Assembly (NCBI GenBank): GCA_003280445.1
Contig: QCEW01000009.1
Coordinates: 1 to 40,715, forward strand
From: Prochlorococcus sp. AG-363-A03
Lineage (GTDB): Bacteria > Cyanobacteriota > Cyanobacteriia > PCC-6307 > Cyanobiaceae
Direction of reading: 5' to 3'
DNA: 40,715 nucleotides
The notes under the pieces are model-generated. The model worked only from the letters and a program-made list of their open reading frames with translations, was not told the origin of the DNA and did no database searches. The number at the start of each line of letters is the position of its first letter. Position 1 is the first letter of the stretch. Positions 17,174 through 24,502 of this stretch are shown piece by piece. Made by a program: the position numbers and the translations under genes.

Positions 17174-17842
17174 TTAAAAAGTTAGAATTGAGGTCTTTTG
17201 AAGCCAAAATATTCCAGTCACTATTGATAGTGCTCCTATTGATCTCATCAAGAAAGGATAAAACATTTTATTCGCTTTACTCGTTGCAAAAGATATTCCT
17301 AAAACAACGCATCCCATTGCAAAAATTGATCCAAGCAAATATGAAAATAAATAAGCCAATGCTCCAAACAAAGGCAATGCTAATGCTGGAATAACTGCAA
17401 CCAAATGACTGGCTCCAGCGAACCCGTGTAAAACCCCTAATCCAGTTGCAGCATGTGTATGACTTCTGTGAAGTTTATTTCCAAGTGAATGGAAATGAAA
17501 ATGTTTATGAGTCGCTTCTTCTCCATGCATATGCTGATGCATGTGAATGTTTACTTTCAAAGAAGTCCTAATAGCGACTCCACCCACAATCAGAAGGCTT
17601 ATACCAACAAGAAACTCTGCATAAGAAGACATTAGTTCAATGTTTATTAGGTCCTTAGCCAAAATCCCTAATATCGAGAGAATTAAAACCCCTGCTGAGT
17701 GCCCAATCCCCCATGCCAACCCATTAATCAAAGCTACTCGAGGTTTTCTGACAGAGGAAGGAGCCATTGCGACCATATGATCAGCACCACTGACTACATG
17801 CACTGCCCCAGCAGAAAAGCCAGTCAAGACGCTGATCAACAT
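17174..17842 (-). CDS. NicO/UreH-like metal transporter with histidine-rich loop
   Basis: A 222-residue polytopic protein with about six helices. Features shared with NicO/UreH nickel-cobalt transporters are GADHMVA near residue 19 and GHSAGVL at 47-53, and the second-half repeat GLGVLHGFAGASHLVAV. Between the halves (residues 100-130) lie 11 histidines in 31 residues, a clear metal-binding loop. Nickel is the likely substrate by family and by the nickel superoxide dismutase of marine picocyanobacteria, but sodN is not in this window and the substrate is inferred. The start is ATG at 17842. A 44-residue membrane protein follows in the same direction. Confidence 0.75.
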   Translation of the reverse strand: MLISVLTGFSAGAVHVVSGADHMVAMAPSSVRKPRVALINGLAWGIGHSAGVLILSILGILAKDLINIELMSSYAEFLVGISLLIVGGVAIRTSLKVNIHMHQHMHGEEATHKHFHFHSLGNKLHRSHTHAATGLGVLHGFAGASHLVAVIPALALPLFGALAYLFSYLLGSIFAMGCVVLGISFATSKANKMFYPFLMRSIGALSIVTGIFWLQKTSILTF

Positions 17843-17953
17843 GAGAACAGATCAGATGAAATTACTTTCTCGAAGAAATTATTATCTTCATTCAATGTGA
17901 ACAATTTATCTAAAATCAACTCTTCAATATTACATCCCAGCAGTTGAAATATG

Positions 17954-17989
17954 TTGATGAAATTTTTTATAAACAAAATTTTTCATCAA
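17954..17989. repeat. AT-rich hairpin between the PsbN-like gene and the transporter gene
   Basis: TTGATGAAA (17954-17962) and TTTCATCAA (17981-17989) are exact reverse complements, with further A-T pairing inside. It lies 24 bases past the PsbN-like stop on the minus strand and upstream of the transporter start. It may end or process the PsbN-like transcript. No T-run marks it as a canonical terminator. Confidence 0.45.
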
Positions 17990-18013
17990 AATAAAGTTTT
18001 GAGACTTTCGTTT

Positions 18014-18250
18014 TTACGAAATTTGATCCTTTTGAAGTTTTCCAGACATCTCATAGGCCTCTGAACTTCCACCATGACCATGCGCAATACCTAATTCATG
18101 CATTTTTGCGTGCTCATCAATAGTGTCTCTGAGCTCTTTTGAGCCCGAACCGAATGTTGAATAAACGCCATAGGCTACTGAGCCGGCTAGTAAAACAACA
18201 ATTCCTCCTATCAGCATCAATAAGGTTGGATCAGTAGTTGATGTTTCCAT
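18014..18250 (-). CDS. PsbN-like protein with histidine-bearing C-terminal extension
   Basis: Residues 1-47 follow the PsbN plan: METS start, one hydrophobic helix (about 9-30), then GVYSTFG, SKELRD and IDEH, matching the PsbN end where FG, S..L.D and a closing acidic-His segment recur. PsbN assists photosystem II assembly and is about 43-46 residues long. This protein is 78, with about 30 extra residues containing H51, H57 and H59 (AHGHGG). No psbH lies next to it, although psbN usually sits beside psbH. A paralogue is therefore more likely than psbN itself. It neighbours the histidine-rich transporter on the same strand, 171 bases away. Confidence 0.65.
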   Translation of the reverse strand: METSTTDPTLLMLIGGIVVLLAGSVAYGVYSTFGSGSKELRDTIDEHAKMHELGIAHGHGGSSEAYEMSGKLQKDQIS

Positions 18251-18386
18251 TAGTATTGATTAATTCACGTGATTCTACTGTATGAATACAGACATCGAGA
18301 GCTACAAATGGAAACTACTTAAATTGGCCTATTATAATCTTAAATTCAATTGATCAATAATTGAAAAGACATTTGTAGTTAAAGGA

Positions 18387-18411
18387 TTTTAAAGTGATAA
18401 ATACTTTAAAA
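18387..18411. repeat. 9-bp perfect inverted repeat, AT-rich hairpin
   Basis: TTTTAAAGT (18387-18395) and ACTTTAAAA (18403-18411) pair perfectly around a 7-base loop. It is in the large gap, 89 bases downstream of the 32-codon minus-strand ORF's end. Function unknown. Confidence 0.45.
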
Positions 18412-18499
18412 AATAATTAATTACCAGCGATAGAAAATAATTTAGTTTATATATGTGTAATTAGAATATTATATTGTTTTTTTATCAATTAATATAATA

Positions 18500-18598
18500 T
18501 TAAAGAGTAGAATTATAAGCTAAAAGACCGAAAAAACCCAATATCAAAAGGATGCTAGCAATCCTGCTAAAAGTTATGGGGCCAAAATCGATTTTCAT
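18500..18598 (-). CDS. Candidate 32-residue single-helix membrane peptide
   Basis: ATG 18598 to TAA 18500 encodes 32 residues: MKIDFGPITFSR, then a hydrophobic helix IASILLILGFFGLLAYN. The layout is like the very small subunits of cyanobacterial thylakoid complexes, but I recognise no family. No good ribosome-binding site is visible upstream, so this is a candidate only. Confidence 0.35.
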   Translation of the reverse strand: MKIDFGPITFSRIASILLILGFFGLLAYNSTL

Positions 18599-18641
18599 CT
18601 TGAAACTTAATTAGGAATTGCATTTTAATATAAAACCCATA

Positions 18642-18658
18642 AAAAGTGAAACACTTTT
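18642..18658 (-). terminator. Possible weak terminator after the 44-residue candidate ORF
   Basis: Arms AAAAGTG (18642-18648) and CACTTTT (18652-18658) pair around a 3-base loop. Read on the minus strand, the hairpin ends in a short T-run. It lies 66 bases past the stop of the candidate ORF at 18725-18859. The stem is AT-rich, so strength is doubtful. Confidence 0.35.
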
Positions 18659-18724
18659 AAAAGAAATAAATTCAAAAGTTCAAAAAAATATCATTTCCAC
18701 TAATTTGCCCAACAAAACCAAAAG

Positions 18725-18859
18725 CTAATCACTCTTTTGATTATTAACTTCTAAATGATGCTCATCAGAATCGATCTGTTTCTCACTTTTTTTTATTTGC
18801 CCATCGAACATAACCACCCATTCTTGAGCTTTGATTTTTTGTTCTTTTTTAATATTCAT
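18725..18859 (-). CDS. Candidate 44-residue hydrophilic protein
   Basis: ATG 18859 to TAG 18725 encodes 44 charged residues beginning MNIKKEQKIKAQEWVVMFDG and ending in a Glu/His/Asn-rich tail. There is no signal or membrane helix. The ordered segment AQEWVVMFDGQI looks more protein-like than random AT-rich translation, and a possible terminator follows. No family was recognised. Confidence 0.4.
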   Translation of the reverse strand: MNIKKEQKIKAQEWVVMFDGQIKKSEKQIDSDEHHLEVNNQKSD

Positions 18860-19028
18860 GAACCAATAAAAAACTAAAACCATCATACTTTAATAATATG
18901 TTTTTTTTATCGCTTATAAAATACAAAAAAATTGTAGGCGTTAGGTTGACATAACTAGAAGACAGACACAAAGTGGTAAGTTGGCAAAAAAAAGATATTC
19001 TTAGTAACCACAACTAAGAAAAAAAGAT

Positions 19029-20231
19029 ATGTCACCAATATTGTTCAAAGACAATATGCCCGCGCTGCAAAATAAAGCTTATTTCAATTATGGAGGTCAA
19101 GGTCCACTCCCAACTCAATCATTAAATGCAATAACTTCTAGTTGGCAAACAATTCAAAAATTAGGTCCATTCACAAATAATGTTTGGCCATACATTACGA
19201 AAGAAGTAATAACCACAAAAAATCTTATAGCGGAGATTTGCTCTATACATCCCAAGAGAATTGCATTTACTGAAAATGTCACCTCCGGATGTGTCTTGCC
19301 TTTACTAGGGCTACCATTTTCTGATGGTGATAATTTATTACTTAGCGATTGTGAGCATCCGGGGATAGTCGCAGCATGCAAAGAGTTAGCTCGAAAAAAG
19401 AATCTAACAATAGCAATACTTCCTGTATCAAAGTTATGCAATGGTAACGACAAGAAAGTTGAGACGTATAACACAGTACTGAAATTGATAGATGAATATC
19501 TTCAAAAAAATACGAAGCTTGTTGTTCTCTCACATTTGCTTTGGAATACAGGGCAAATTATGCCCATTGAACTTATTTCAAAAAGACTTAAAGAGCATTC
19601 AAGCAAACCTTATTTATTAGTTGATGCTGCTCAAAGTTTTTGTCATATTCCAAGCAAAGGTGCTTGTGATACTGCGGACATCTATGCGTTTACAGGACAT
19701 AAATGGGCTTACGGGCCTGAGGGCTTGGGCGCTGTTGTTCTTTCAGCAAGAGTTCTAGAAGAATCTAGCCCAACATTGATTGGTTGGAAAAGCTTAAAAG
19801 ATGAAGAAGGAATACATATAAATAATAAAGCTCCTTTTCATTCTGATGCCAGACGTTTTGAGATAGCGACTTCTTGTATCCCTCTTTTAGCTGGTCTCAG
19901 AAGCTCTCTAGCAATGCTAAAAAATGAAGGTAATGAGACTGAGCGCTTTTTTAAGATTAAAAGCCTCAGCTGTATCCTGTGGGAGAAACTCAACCAAATC
20001 AAAAACATTGAACTTGTTTTAAATAGTCCTCCACCTTCAGGAATTATAAGTTTTACCATTAATGGGAACCATTCTCCTGAAGAGGTTGTCGATTATCTTG
20101 GTAAAGAGAATTTATGGATTAGAGTCCTCGAGGATCCTAAATGGCTTCGTGCTTGCGTTCACATAACTACAGATCTAAACGAAATAGATAACCTTGTTAA
20201 TGGTCTAAAAAATTTCATCTCGACTAAGTAG
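19029..20231 (+). CDS. Cysteine/cystine C-S lyase of the C-DES type (NifS-like fold)
   Basis: A 400-residue fold-type I PLP enzyme. It starts with a NYGGQGPLPT segment and has NVTSGC, SDCEHPGI, VLSHLLWNTGQ, and the PLP lysine K225 in FTGHKWAYGP. This pattern matches the cyanobacterial C-DES lyase (Synechocystis Slr2143) that releases persulfide or sulfide from cystine or cysteine. The C-terminal region lacks the RxGHHC motif that carries the SufS cysteine, which argues against a true cysteine desulfurase. The identification is from memory of the family. Its TAG stop directly abuts the last codon of convergent murE. Confidence 0.82.
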   Translation: MSPILFKDNMPALQNKAYFNYGGQGPLPTQSLNAITSSWQTIQKLGPFTNNVWPYITKEVITTKNLIAEICSIHPKRIAFTENVTSGCVLPLLGLPFSDGDNLLLSDCEHPGIVAACKELARKKNLTIAILPVSKLCNGNDKKVETYNTVLKLIDEYLQKNTKLVVLSHLLWNTGQIMPIELISKRLKEHSSKPYLLVDAAQSFCHIPSKGACDTADIYAFTGHKWAYGPEGLGAVVLSARVLEESSPTLIGWKSLKDEEGIHINNKAPFHSDARRFEIATSCIPLLAGLRSSLAMLKNEGNETERFFKIKSLSCILWEKLNQIKNIELVLNSPPPSGIISFTINGNHSPEEVVDYLGKENLWIRVLEDPKWLRACVHITTDLNEIDNLVNGLKNFISTK

Positions 20232-21761
20232 TCAAATAACATCTGTTCTTAAAGATAGTGCTTTTCTAGCTTGTTCACGATCGTCAAAATAAATTGTCTG
20301 ATCTTTTAGAATTTGATAATCCTCATGACCTTTCCCTGCGATTAAAACAACATCGTTTTTCTTGGCTTTTGCTATGGCAAATTGAATTGCAATGGATCTC
20401 TCTGGCTCAACAGAAATTTCAGAATCAATTGTTATACCTTTTTCAATATCTTTAATAATTTCGATTGGGTCTTCTTGTCGAGGATTATCAGATGTCACAA
20501 CTATATAATCTGCAAACTTAGCAGCAACTTCCCCCATCTTAGATCTTTTACCTTTATCTCTATCACCACCACAACCAAAGACACAAATTAATCTTTTTTT
20601 AGTCAATGATCTCGATGCGATTAAAGCATTTTGTAAACCATCTGGTGTATGAGCATAATCTACTATCACTATTGGATAGCCGTCTTTTACTTTAAATCCA
20701 TCCATGTTTATCAGTTGCATTCTCCCTGGCACTCCAGGGAACTTGTTTAAAGCTTCTAAAAGATCATTTAATGGGAGTCCCCTTTGAACTAAAATTCCTA
20801 CTGCCTGCAACATATTCATTAAATTAAACTCACCTATTAGTGGTGAAATAAAATTTCCCACCCCAAATGGCGTATGCAATTTTCCCATGTATCCGTCTTG
20901 CATAATTTGAAGATTGCTAATATATAAATCTGGTTTCTCTCTGGTTTGGGAGTTCTCTTTTAATGAACATGTCCAACATTTTTTGTTGAGCTCTTTTGCT
21001 AATATTGAACCCCATTTATCGTCTATATTAATTACTGATCTAGGACCATCATCGTCTATCAGATGTGATCGGAACAAACTAGCTTTAGCCTCAAAATAAG
21101 ATTCCATTGAATCGTGATAATCTAAATGGTCTCTTGAAAGGTTTGTAAATATTGCCCCATTAAAATCACAACCAGCGACTCTATTCTGAGACAACGCATG
21201 TGAACTTACTTCCATTGCTCCATATTCAACTCCTGCCTGAACGGCTTTCCTAAGTTTTGCCTGCAAAGGGACCGCAAAAGTAGTTGTATATTTTGAAGTT
21301 TCCTCATGGTTAGGCCATCTATTAATTAATGTTCCAAACAAAGCGGATGGATGGCCAAGCGAAGTAGTCAGAAATTCAATTAAAAATGATGTAGTCGTTT
21401 TTCCGTTAGTACCAGTAATACCTATCAAACAAATCTCACTAGATGGCTTACCCCAAAAATCTGCAGCTAATTTACCCATAAATAGTGATACAGGCTCTGG
21501 GAGAATAACTACGGGGTCTTCGTTAGTTGGCGGATTTAAAAGAGAAGCCTTTTTACTAATAATGGCTGCACAAGCACCTCTCTCAATTGCTTTTGCCCAA
21601 AAGTTCCCCCCATCAACTTTTTCACCGTCTAAACCTAAGAACAAATCACCTTTTTCAATTTCTCTAGAATCAGTGGACAGATTTTTTATTTCTGGATTTG
21701 CTAACCCTGATCGGACCTGAAGATCAATTGCTTTCAACAAAGTGTGCAGATAACGCGACAA
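20232..21761 (-). CDS. murE: UDP-MurNAc-tripeptide synthetase (meso-DAP-adding) MurE
   Basis: Adds meso-diaminopimelate to UDP-MurNAc-Ala-Glu in peptidoglycan synthesis. The ATP loop GITGTNGKTTT, the Mur ligase signature ATDS-like STDSREIEKGDLFLGL at the N terminus, and DNPRQEDP, the DNPR motif selecting meso-DAP over lysine, are all present. The frame extends to an ATG at 21788, but the added residues are unlike the family. The TTG at 21761 gives SRYLHTLLKAIDL, a normal MurE start, and is preferred. There is no gap to the convergent C-DES gene. Confidence 0.95.
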   Translation of the reverse strand: MSRYLHTLLKAIDLQVRSGLANPEIKNLSTDSREIEKGDLFLGLDGEKVDGGNFWAKAIERGACAAIISKKASLLNPPTNEDPVVILPEPVSLFMGKLAADFWGKPSSEICLIGITGTNGKTTTSFLIEFLTTSLGHPSALFGTLINRWPNHEETSKYTTTFAVPLQAKLRKAVQAGVEYGAMEVSSHALSQNRVAGCDFNGAIFTNLSRDHLDYHDSMESYFEAKASLFRSHLIDDDGPRSVINIDDKWGSILAKELNKKCWTCSLKENSQTREKPDLYISNLQIMQDGYMGKLHTPFGVGNFISPLIGEFNLMNMLQAVGILVQRGLPLNDLLEALNKFPGVPGRMQLINMDGFKVKDGYPIVIVDYAHTPDGLQNALIASRSLTKKRLICVFGCGGDRDKGKRSKMGEVAAKFADYIVVTSDNPRQEDPIEIIKDIEKGITIDSEISVEPERSIAIQFAIAKAKKNDVVLIAGKGHEDYQILKDQTIYFDDREQARKALSLRTDVI

Positions 21762-21977
21762 AACAAACCTCGGATAATGAAAAATCAATGAAGGATCATT
21801 TCAAGTATAAAAAGATCTGCATGATTTTCACCACAAAAGAAATCTACTTACTATTCAGTAATTAAAAAGAAATTTAATCTTCTTCATAAAATAATTTTAG
21901 TTATTAAAAAAATAAATTATGTTTTTCTCTTTGAAATCAATAAAGAACTTTATTAAAAAGAAGAATTGGTTATTTTC

Positions 21978-22289
21978 TTAAACTTTTTTGTACAAAATAT
22001 TCAAATTCTTTTGTATCCAAGATAAAAGCATGTCTTCCTTTAAACGTGGTGAGACCCGAGGCAATTCAATCTTTTTTAATAATCTAGTTGAGTCAAGAAC
22101 TATTACTGGAACTTCATTTGTATACTTCATTTGTATATCTAAAGACACTGTTTTACTATCTATGTCGACAATGGTAAGTTCAATAGAAGGGTTTAAATTA
22201 TCTAGACATATCCTAGATAATTTTTTTTCAAGTGTTTGACACAAGCAGCAGCCTTTACGTGAATATAAGATCAATACCTCTGAGTTCAT
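21978..22289 (-). CDS. Glutaredoxin-like protein (DUF836 type)
   Basis: A 103-residue thioredoxin-fold protein. It starts [24 protein letters not shown], with a CCLC redox-type site at the end of the first strand, then [15 protein letters not shown] (cis-proline) and a C-terminal helix. This is the DUF836 glutaredoxin-like pattern. The substrate is unknown. It overlaps yidD by 4 bases (ATGA), so translation is probably coupled. Confidence 0.82.
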   Translation of the reverse strand: MNSEVLILYSRKGCCLCQTLEKKLSRICLDNLNPSIELTIVDIDSKTVSLDIQMKYTNEVPVIVLDSTRLLKKIELPRVSPRLKEDMLLSWIQKNLNILYKKV

Positions 22290-22525
22290 TTTTCTGGAAC
22301 TGGGTCACACCCACATGGAGTAAAAGGATGACATTTACTTAATCTTTTCAAGGTCAGCCACCCCCCTCTCCACGGACCATGCTTATTAACAGCTTCTATC
22401 CCATAAGCACTGCAACTAGGGATAAATCGACAACTCGGTCCAAACAATGGTGAAATCCACTTCTGATAAAAGGAAATTAAACTAACAAAAACAAGTGCAA
22501 TTGCTTTATTGATCTTTGTAAGCAT
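22286..22525 (-). CDS. yidD: Membrane protein insertion efficiency factor YidD
   Basis: Small membrane-associated protein helping YidC/Sec insertion. [51 protein letters not shown] and DPVP are diagnostic (written here in parts). The frame is open to a GTG at 22588, but ATG 22525 gives the usual 79-residue length and is used. Downstream glutaredoxin-like gene overlaps by 4 bases. It is divergent from rpsD. Confidence 0.88.
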   Translation of the reverse strand: MLTKINKAIALVFVSLISFYQKWISPLFGPSCRFIPSCSAYGIEAVNKHGPWRGGWLTLKRLSKCHPFTPCGCDPVPEK

Positions 22526-22616
22526 TTTTAGATATAATAATGAACTGGCGAATAAGGGGCCAATGGATTTATTCCAGACTACCCTCACCAGTAAACATCT
22601 TCTAAATTAAACCCCT

Positions 22617-23225
22617 ATGTCTAGATACCGCGGACCTCGTTTGAGGATCACGCGACGCTTGGGAGACCTACCTGGTCTCACCCGGAAGGCCGCAAAAAGG
22701 TCTCATCCACCAGGTCAGCACGGCCAAGCCCGTCGCAAGCGCTCTGAATACGCGATCCGGCTCGAAGAAAAGCAAAAACTTCGATTCAATTATGGTATTT
22801 CTGAACGCCAGCTTGTTCGCTACGTAAAGAAAGCTCGTGCTCAGGAGGGTTCCACAGGAACAAATCTCTTAAAGCTTCTGGAAAATAGGCTTGATAATGT
22901 TTGTTTTAGACTTGGATTTGGACCTACAATCCCAGGCTCAAGACAATTAGTAAACCATGGACATGTAACTGTTAATGGCAAGATCACTGACATTGCAAGT
23001 TATCAATGCAAGGCTGGAGATGTTATTGCTATCAGAGACAACAAAGCTAGTAAGCAATTAGCTCAAGCCAACTTAGAATTCCCTGGTCTTGCGAATGTTC
23101 CTCCACACCTTGAGCTTGATAAAACCAAACTCTCGGCAAAGATAACTGCAAAGACAGATAGGGAATGGGTTGCTATTGAAATTAATGAATTGTTAGTTGT
23201 TGAGTATTATTCAAGAAAGGTATAG
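22617..23225 (+). CDS. rpsD: 30S ribosomal protein S4
   Basis: Primary 16S rRNA-binding protein of the small subunit. The 202 residues start with [20 protein letters not shown] and contain the S4 RNA-binding fold ([30 protein letters not shown] in parts). The start is ATG at 22617. A compact terminator follows, so it is probably a single-gene unit. The first 150 bases are richer in G+C than the surroundings, as expected for a conserved basic protein. Confidence 0.97.
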
Positions 23226-23263
23226 GTACACATAGCTTCTTTCTCATTAAATTTAATTATGGT

Positions 23264-23286
23264 GCCCCTTTTTTTAGGGGCTTTTT
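23264..23286 (+). terminator. Rho-independent terminator after rpsD
   Basis: GCCCC (23264-23268) and GGGGC (23277-23281) pair across an A/T loop, followed by a TTTTT tail at 23282-23286. The structure begins 38 bases after the rpsD stop. Confidence 0.85.
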
Positions 23287-23326
23287 CATGTTTTTCTATA
23301 GCCTATAGAAAAGCCACTCAAAGGAT

Positions 23327-24502
23327 ATGGATATGGGATCAGTAAAAAGAGACAAGAAATTCAGCAATGGAGTAAACACAAGAGTCATTCATCACAAAGA
23401 TAATTTTTCTGAAGGAACTGGTTCAATAATGCCGCCAATCTTTCCAACCTCAACTTTCGTTCATGGCAATGAGGGTGGCTTTGATTACACTCGTTCAGGA
23501 AATCCAAATTTTCGAATTCTTGAATCAGTTTTGTCTGATCTGGAAGAATGTCAATTCGCAAGTGTATTTAGTTCTGGAGTCGCTGCGATTACAGCAATAG
23601 TCTCCTCTCTTCAGGCTGGAGACTTAATCCTTTGTGAGGAGAACCTTTATGGATGTACGGTGAGATTATTTGAACAAGTTTTTAATCGTTTTGGATTAAA
23701 AACTCAATGGATAGACTTTACTAAGCCCAATTTCCAAGAAGTCATTTCAAATCACAAACCCGCAATGATTTGGATCGAAAGTCCTACTAACCCACTCCTC
23801 AAAATTATTGATATTGAAAGGATTTGTCATTTCTCAAATAAAATGGGAATACCTGTTGTTGTAGACAATACTTTTGCAACACCTCTATTACAAAGACCTC
23901 TTAAACTTGGAGCGACCTTATCTTTAACTAGCACGACCAAGTTTATCAATGGTCACTCAGATGCACTTGGAGGTGCAGTATGCACCGAGAATCCTATCTG
24001 GAGAGACAAGCTAAATTTCGCCCAGAAAGCTCTTGGATTAAACCCTTCTCCCTTTGATTGCTGGCTTATTACACGAGGAATAAAAACTCTTCCACTTCGC
24101 CTAGAAAGACAAGTTAATAATGCATCTAAAATAGCTAATCAATTAGCCGATAATCCAGCAATAAAATATGTTCGATATCCTTTCAGGAATGATCATCCAC
24201 AATGTAAATTGGCAAAAAAACAAATGGCTATGGGAGGAGCAATTGTTACTGCCACTGTTAACGCAACCCAAGCTCAAACCTATTCATTTTGTAAAAGTCT
24301 TCATTACTTCAAAATGGCAGAAAGTCTCGGAGGAATTGAAAGTCTTGTTTGCCATCCAGCCACAATGACACATGCTTCAGTGTCCAAGGAAACAAAATTA
24401 AAAATTGGAATTACTGATTCACTTATTCGGTTTTCTATTGGATGTGAGGACATTGAAGACTTAAGTGCTGATTTGAATCAAGCCTTAGGAACTATCTCTT
24501 GA
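23327..24502 (+). CDS. metB: Cystathionine gamma-synthase-like PLP enzyme (Cys/Met metabolism)
   Basis: A 391-residue trans-sulfuration PLP enzyme. SGNPNFRILE, ENLYGCT, IESPTNPLL, VVVDNTFATP and the PLP lysine K205 in STTKFINGHSD are all typical. Late residues GGIESLVCHPATMTHASV match cystathionine gamma-synthase and gamma-lyase alike, so the reaction is not settled. ATG 23333 is an equally possible start. Its TGA overlaps the TTG start of the next gene (TTGA), implying coupled translation. cysK follows 88 bases after that second gene. Confidence 0.85.
   Translation: MDMGSVKRDKKFSNGVNTRVIHHKDNFSEGTGSIMPPIFPTSTFVHGNEGGFDYTRSGNPNFRILESVLSDLEECQFASVFSSGVAAITAIVSSLQAGDLILCEENLYGCTVRLFEQVFNRFGLKTQWIDFTKPNFQEVISNHKPAMIWIESPTNPLLKIIDIERICHFSNKMGIPVVVDNTFATPLLQRPLKLGATLSLTSTTKFINGHSDALGGAVCTENPIWRDKLNFAQKALGLNPSPFDCWLITRGIKTLPLRLERQVNNASKIANQLADNPAIKYVRYPFRNDHPQCKLAKKQMAMGGAIVTATVNATQAQTYSFCKSLHYFKMAESLGGIESLVCHPATMTHASVSKETKLKIGITDSLIRFSIGCEDIEDLSADLNQALGTIS

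Larger units (their letters stand above)
18251..19028. other. 778-bp AT-rich stretch without a confident gene
   Basis: No ORF over 60 codons looks real here. Two small minus-strand ORFs (18500-18598 and 18725-18859) are possible and are listed separately. Two compact inverted repeats are present (18387-18411 and 18642-18658). No tRNA-like cloverleaf or CRISPR spacing was seen. The right end must hold the promoter of the C-DES gene at 19029. The region could hold small RNAs; the sequence alone does not show it. Confidence 0.6.

Noticed and set aside
18282..18353. 23-codon plus-strand ORF (MNTDIESYKW...)
   Set aside because: Too short, no clear ribosome site, and no recognisable motif; left as unannotated sequence.
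21789..21977. Small ORF or RNA between murE and the glutaredoxin-like gene
   Set aside because: The 189 bp are AT-rich with only a 20-codon ORF and no stable stem.
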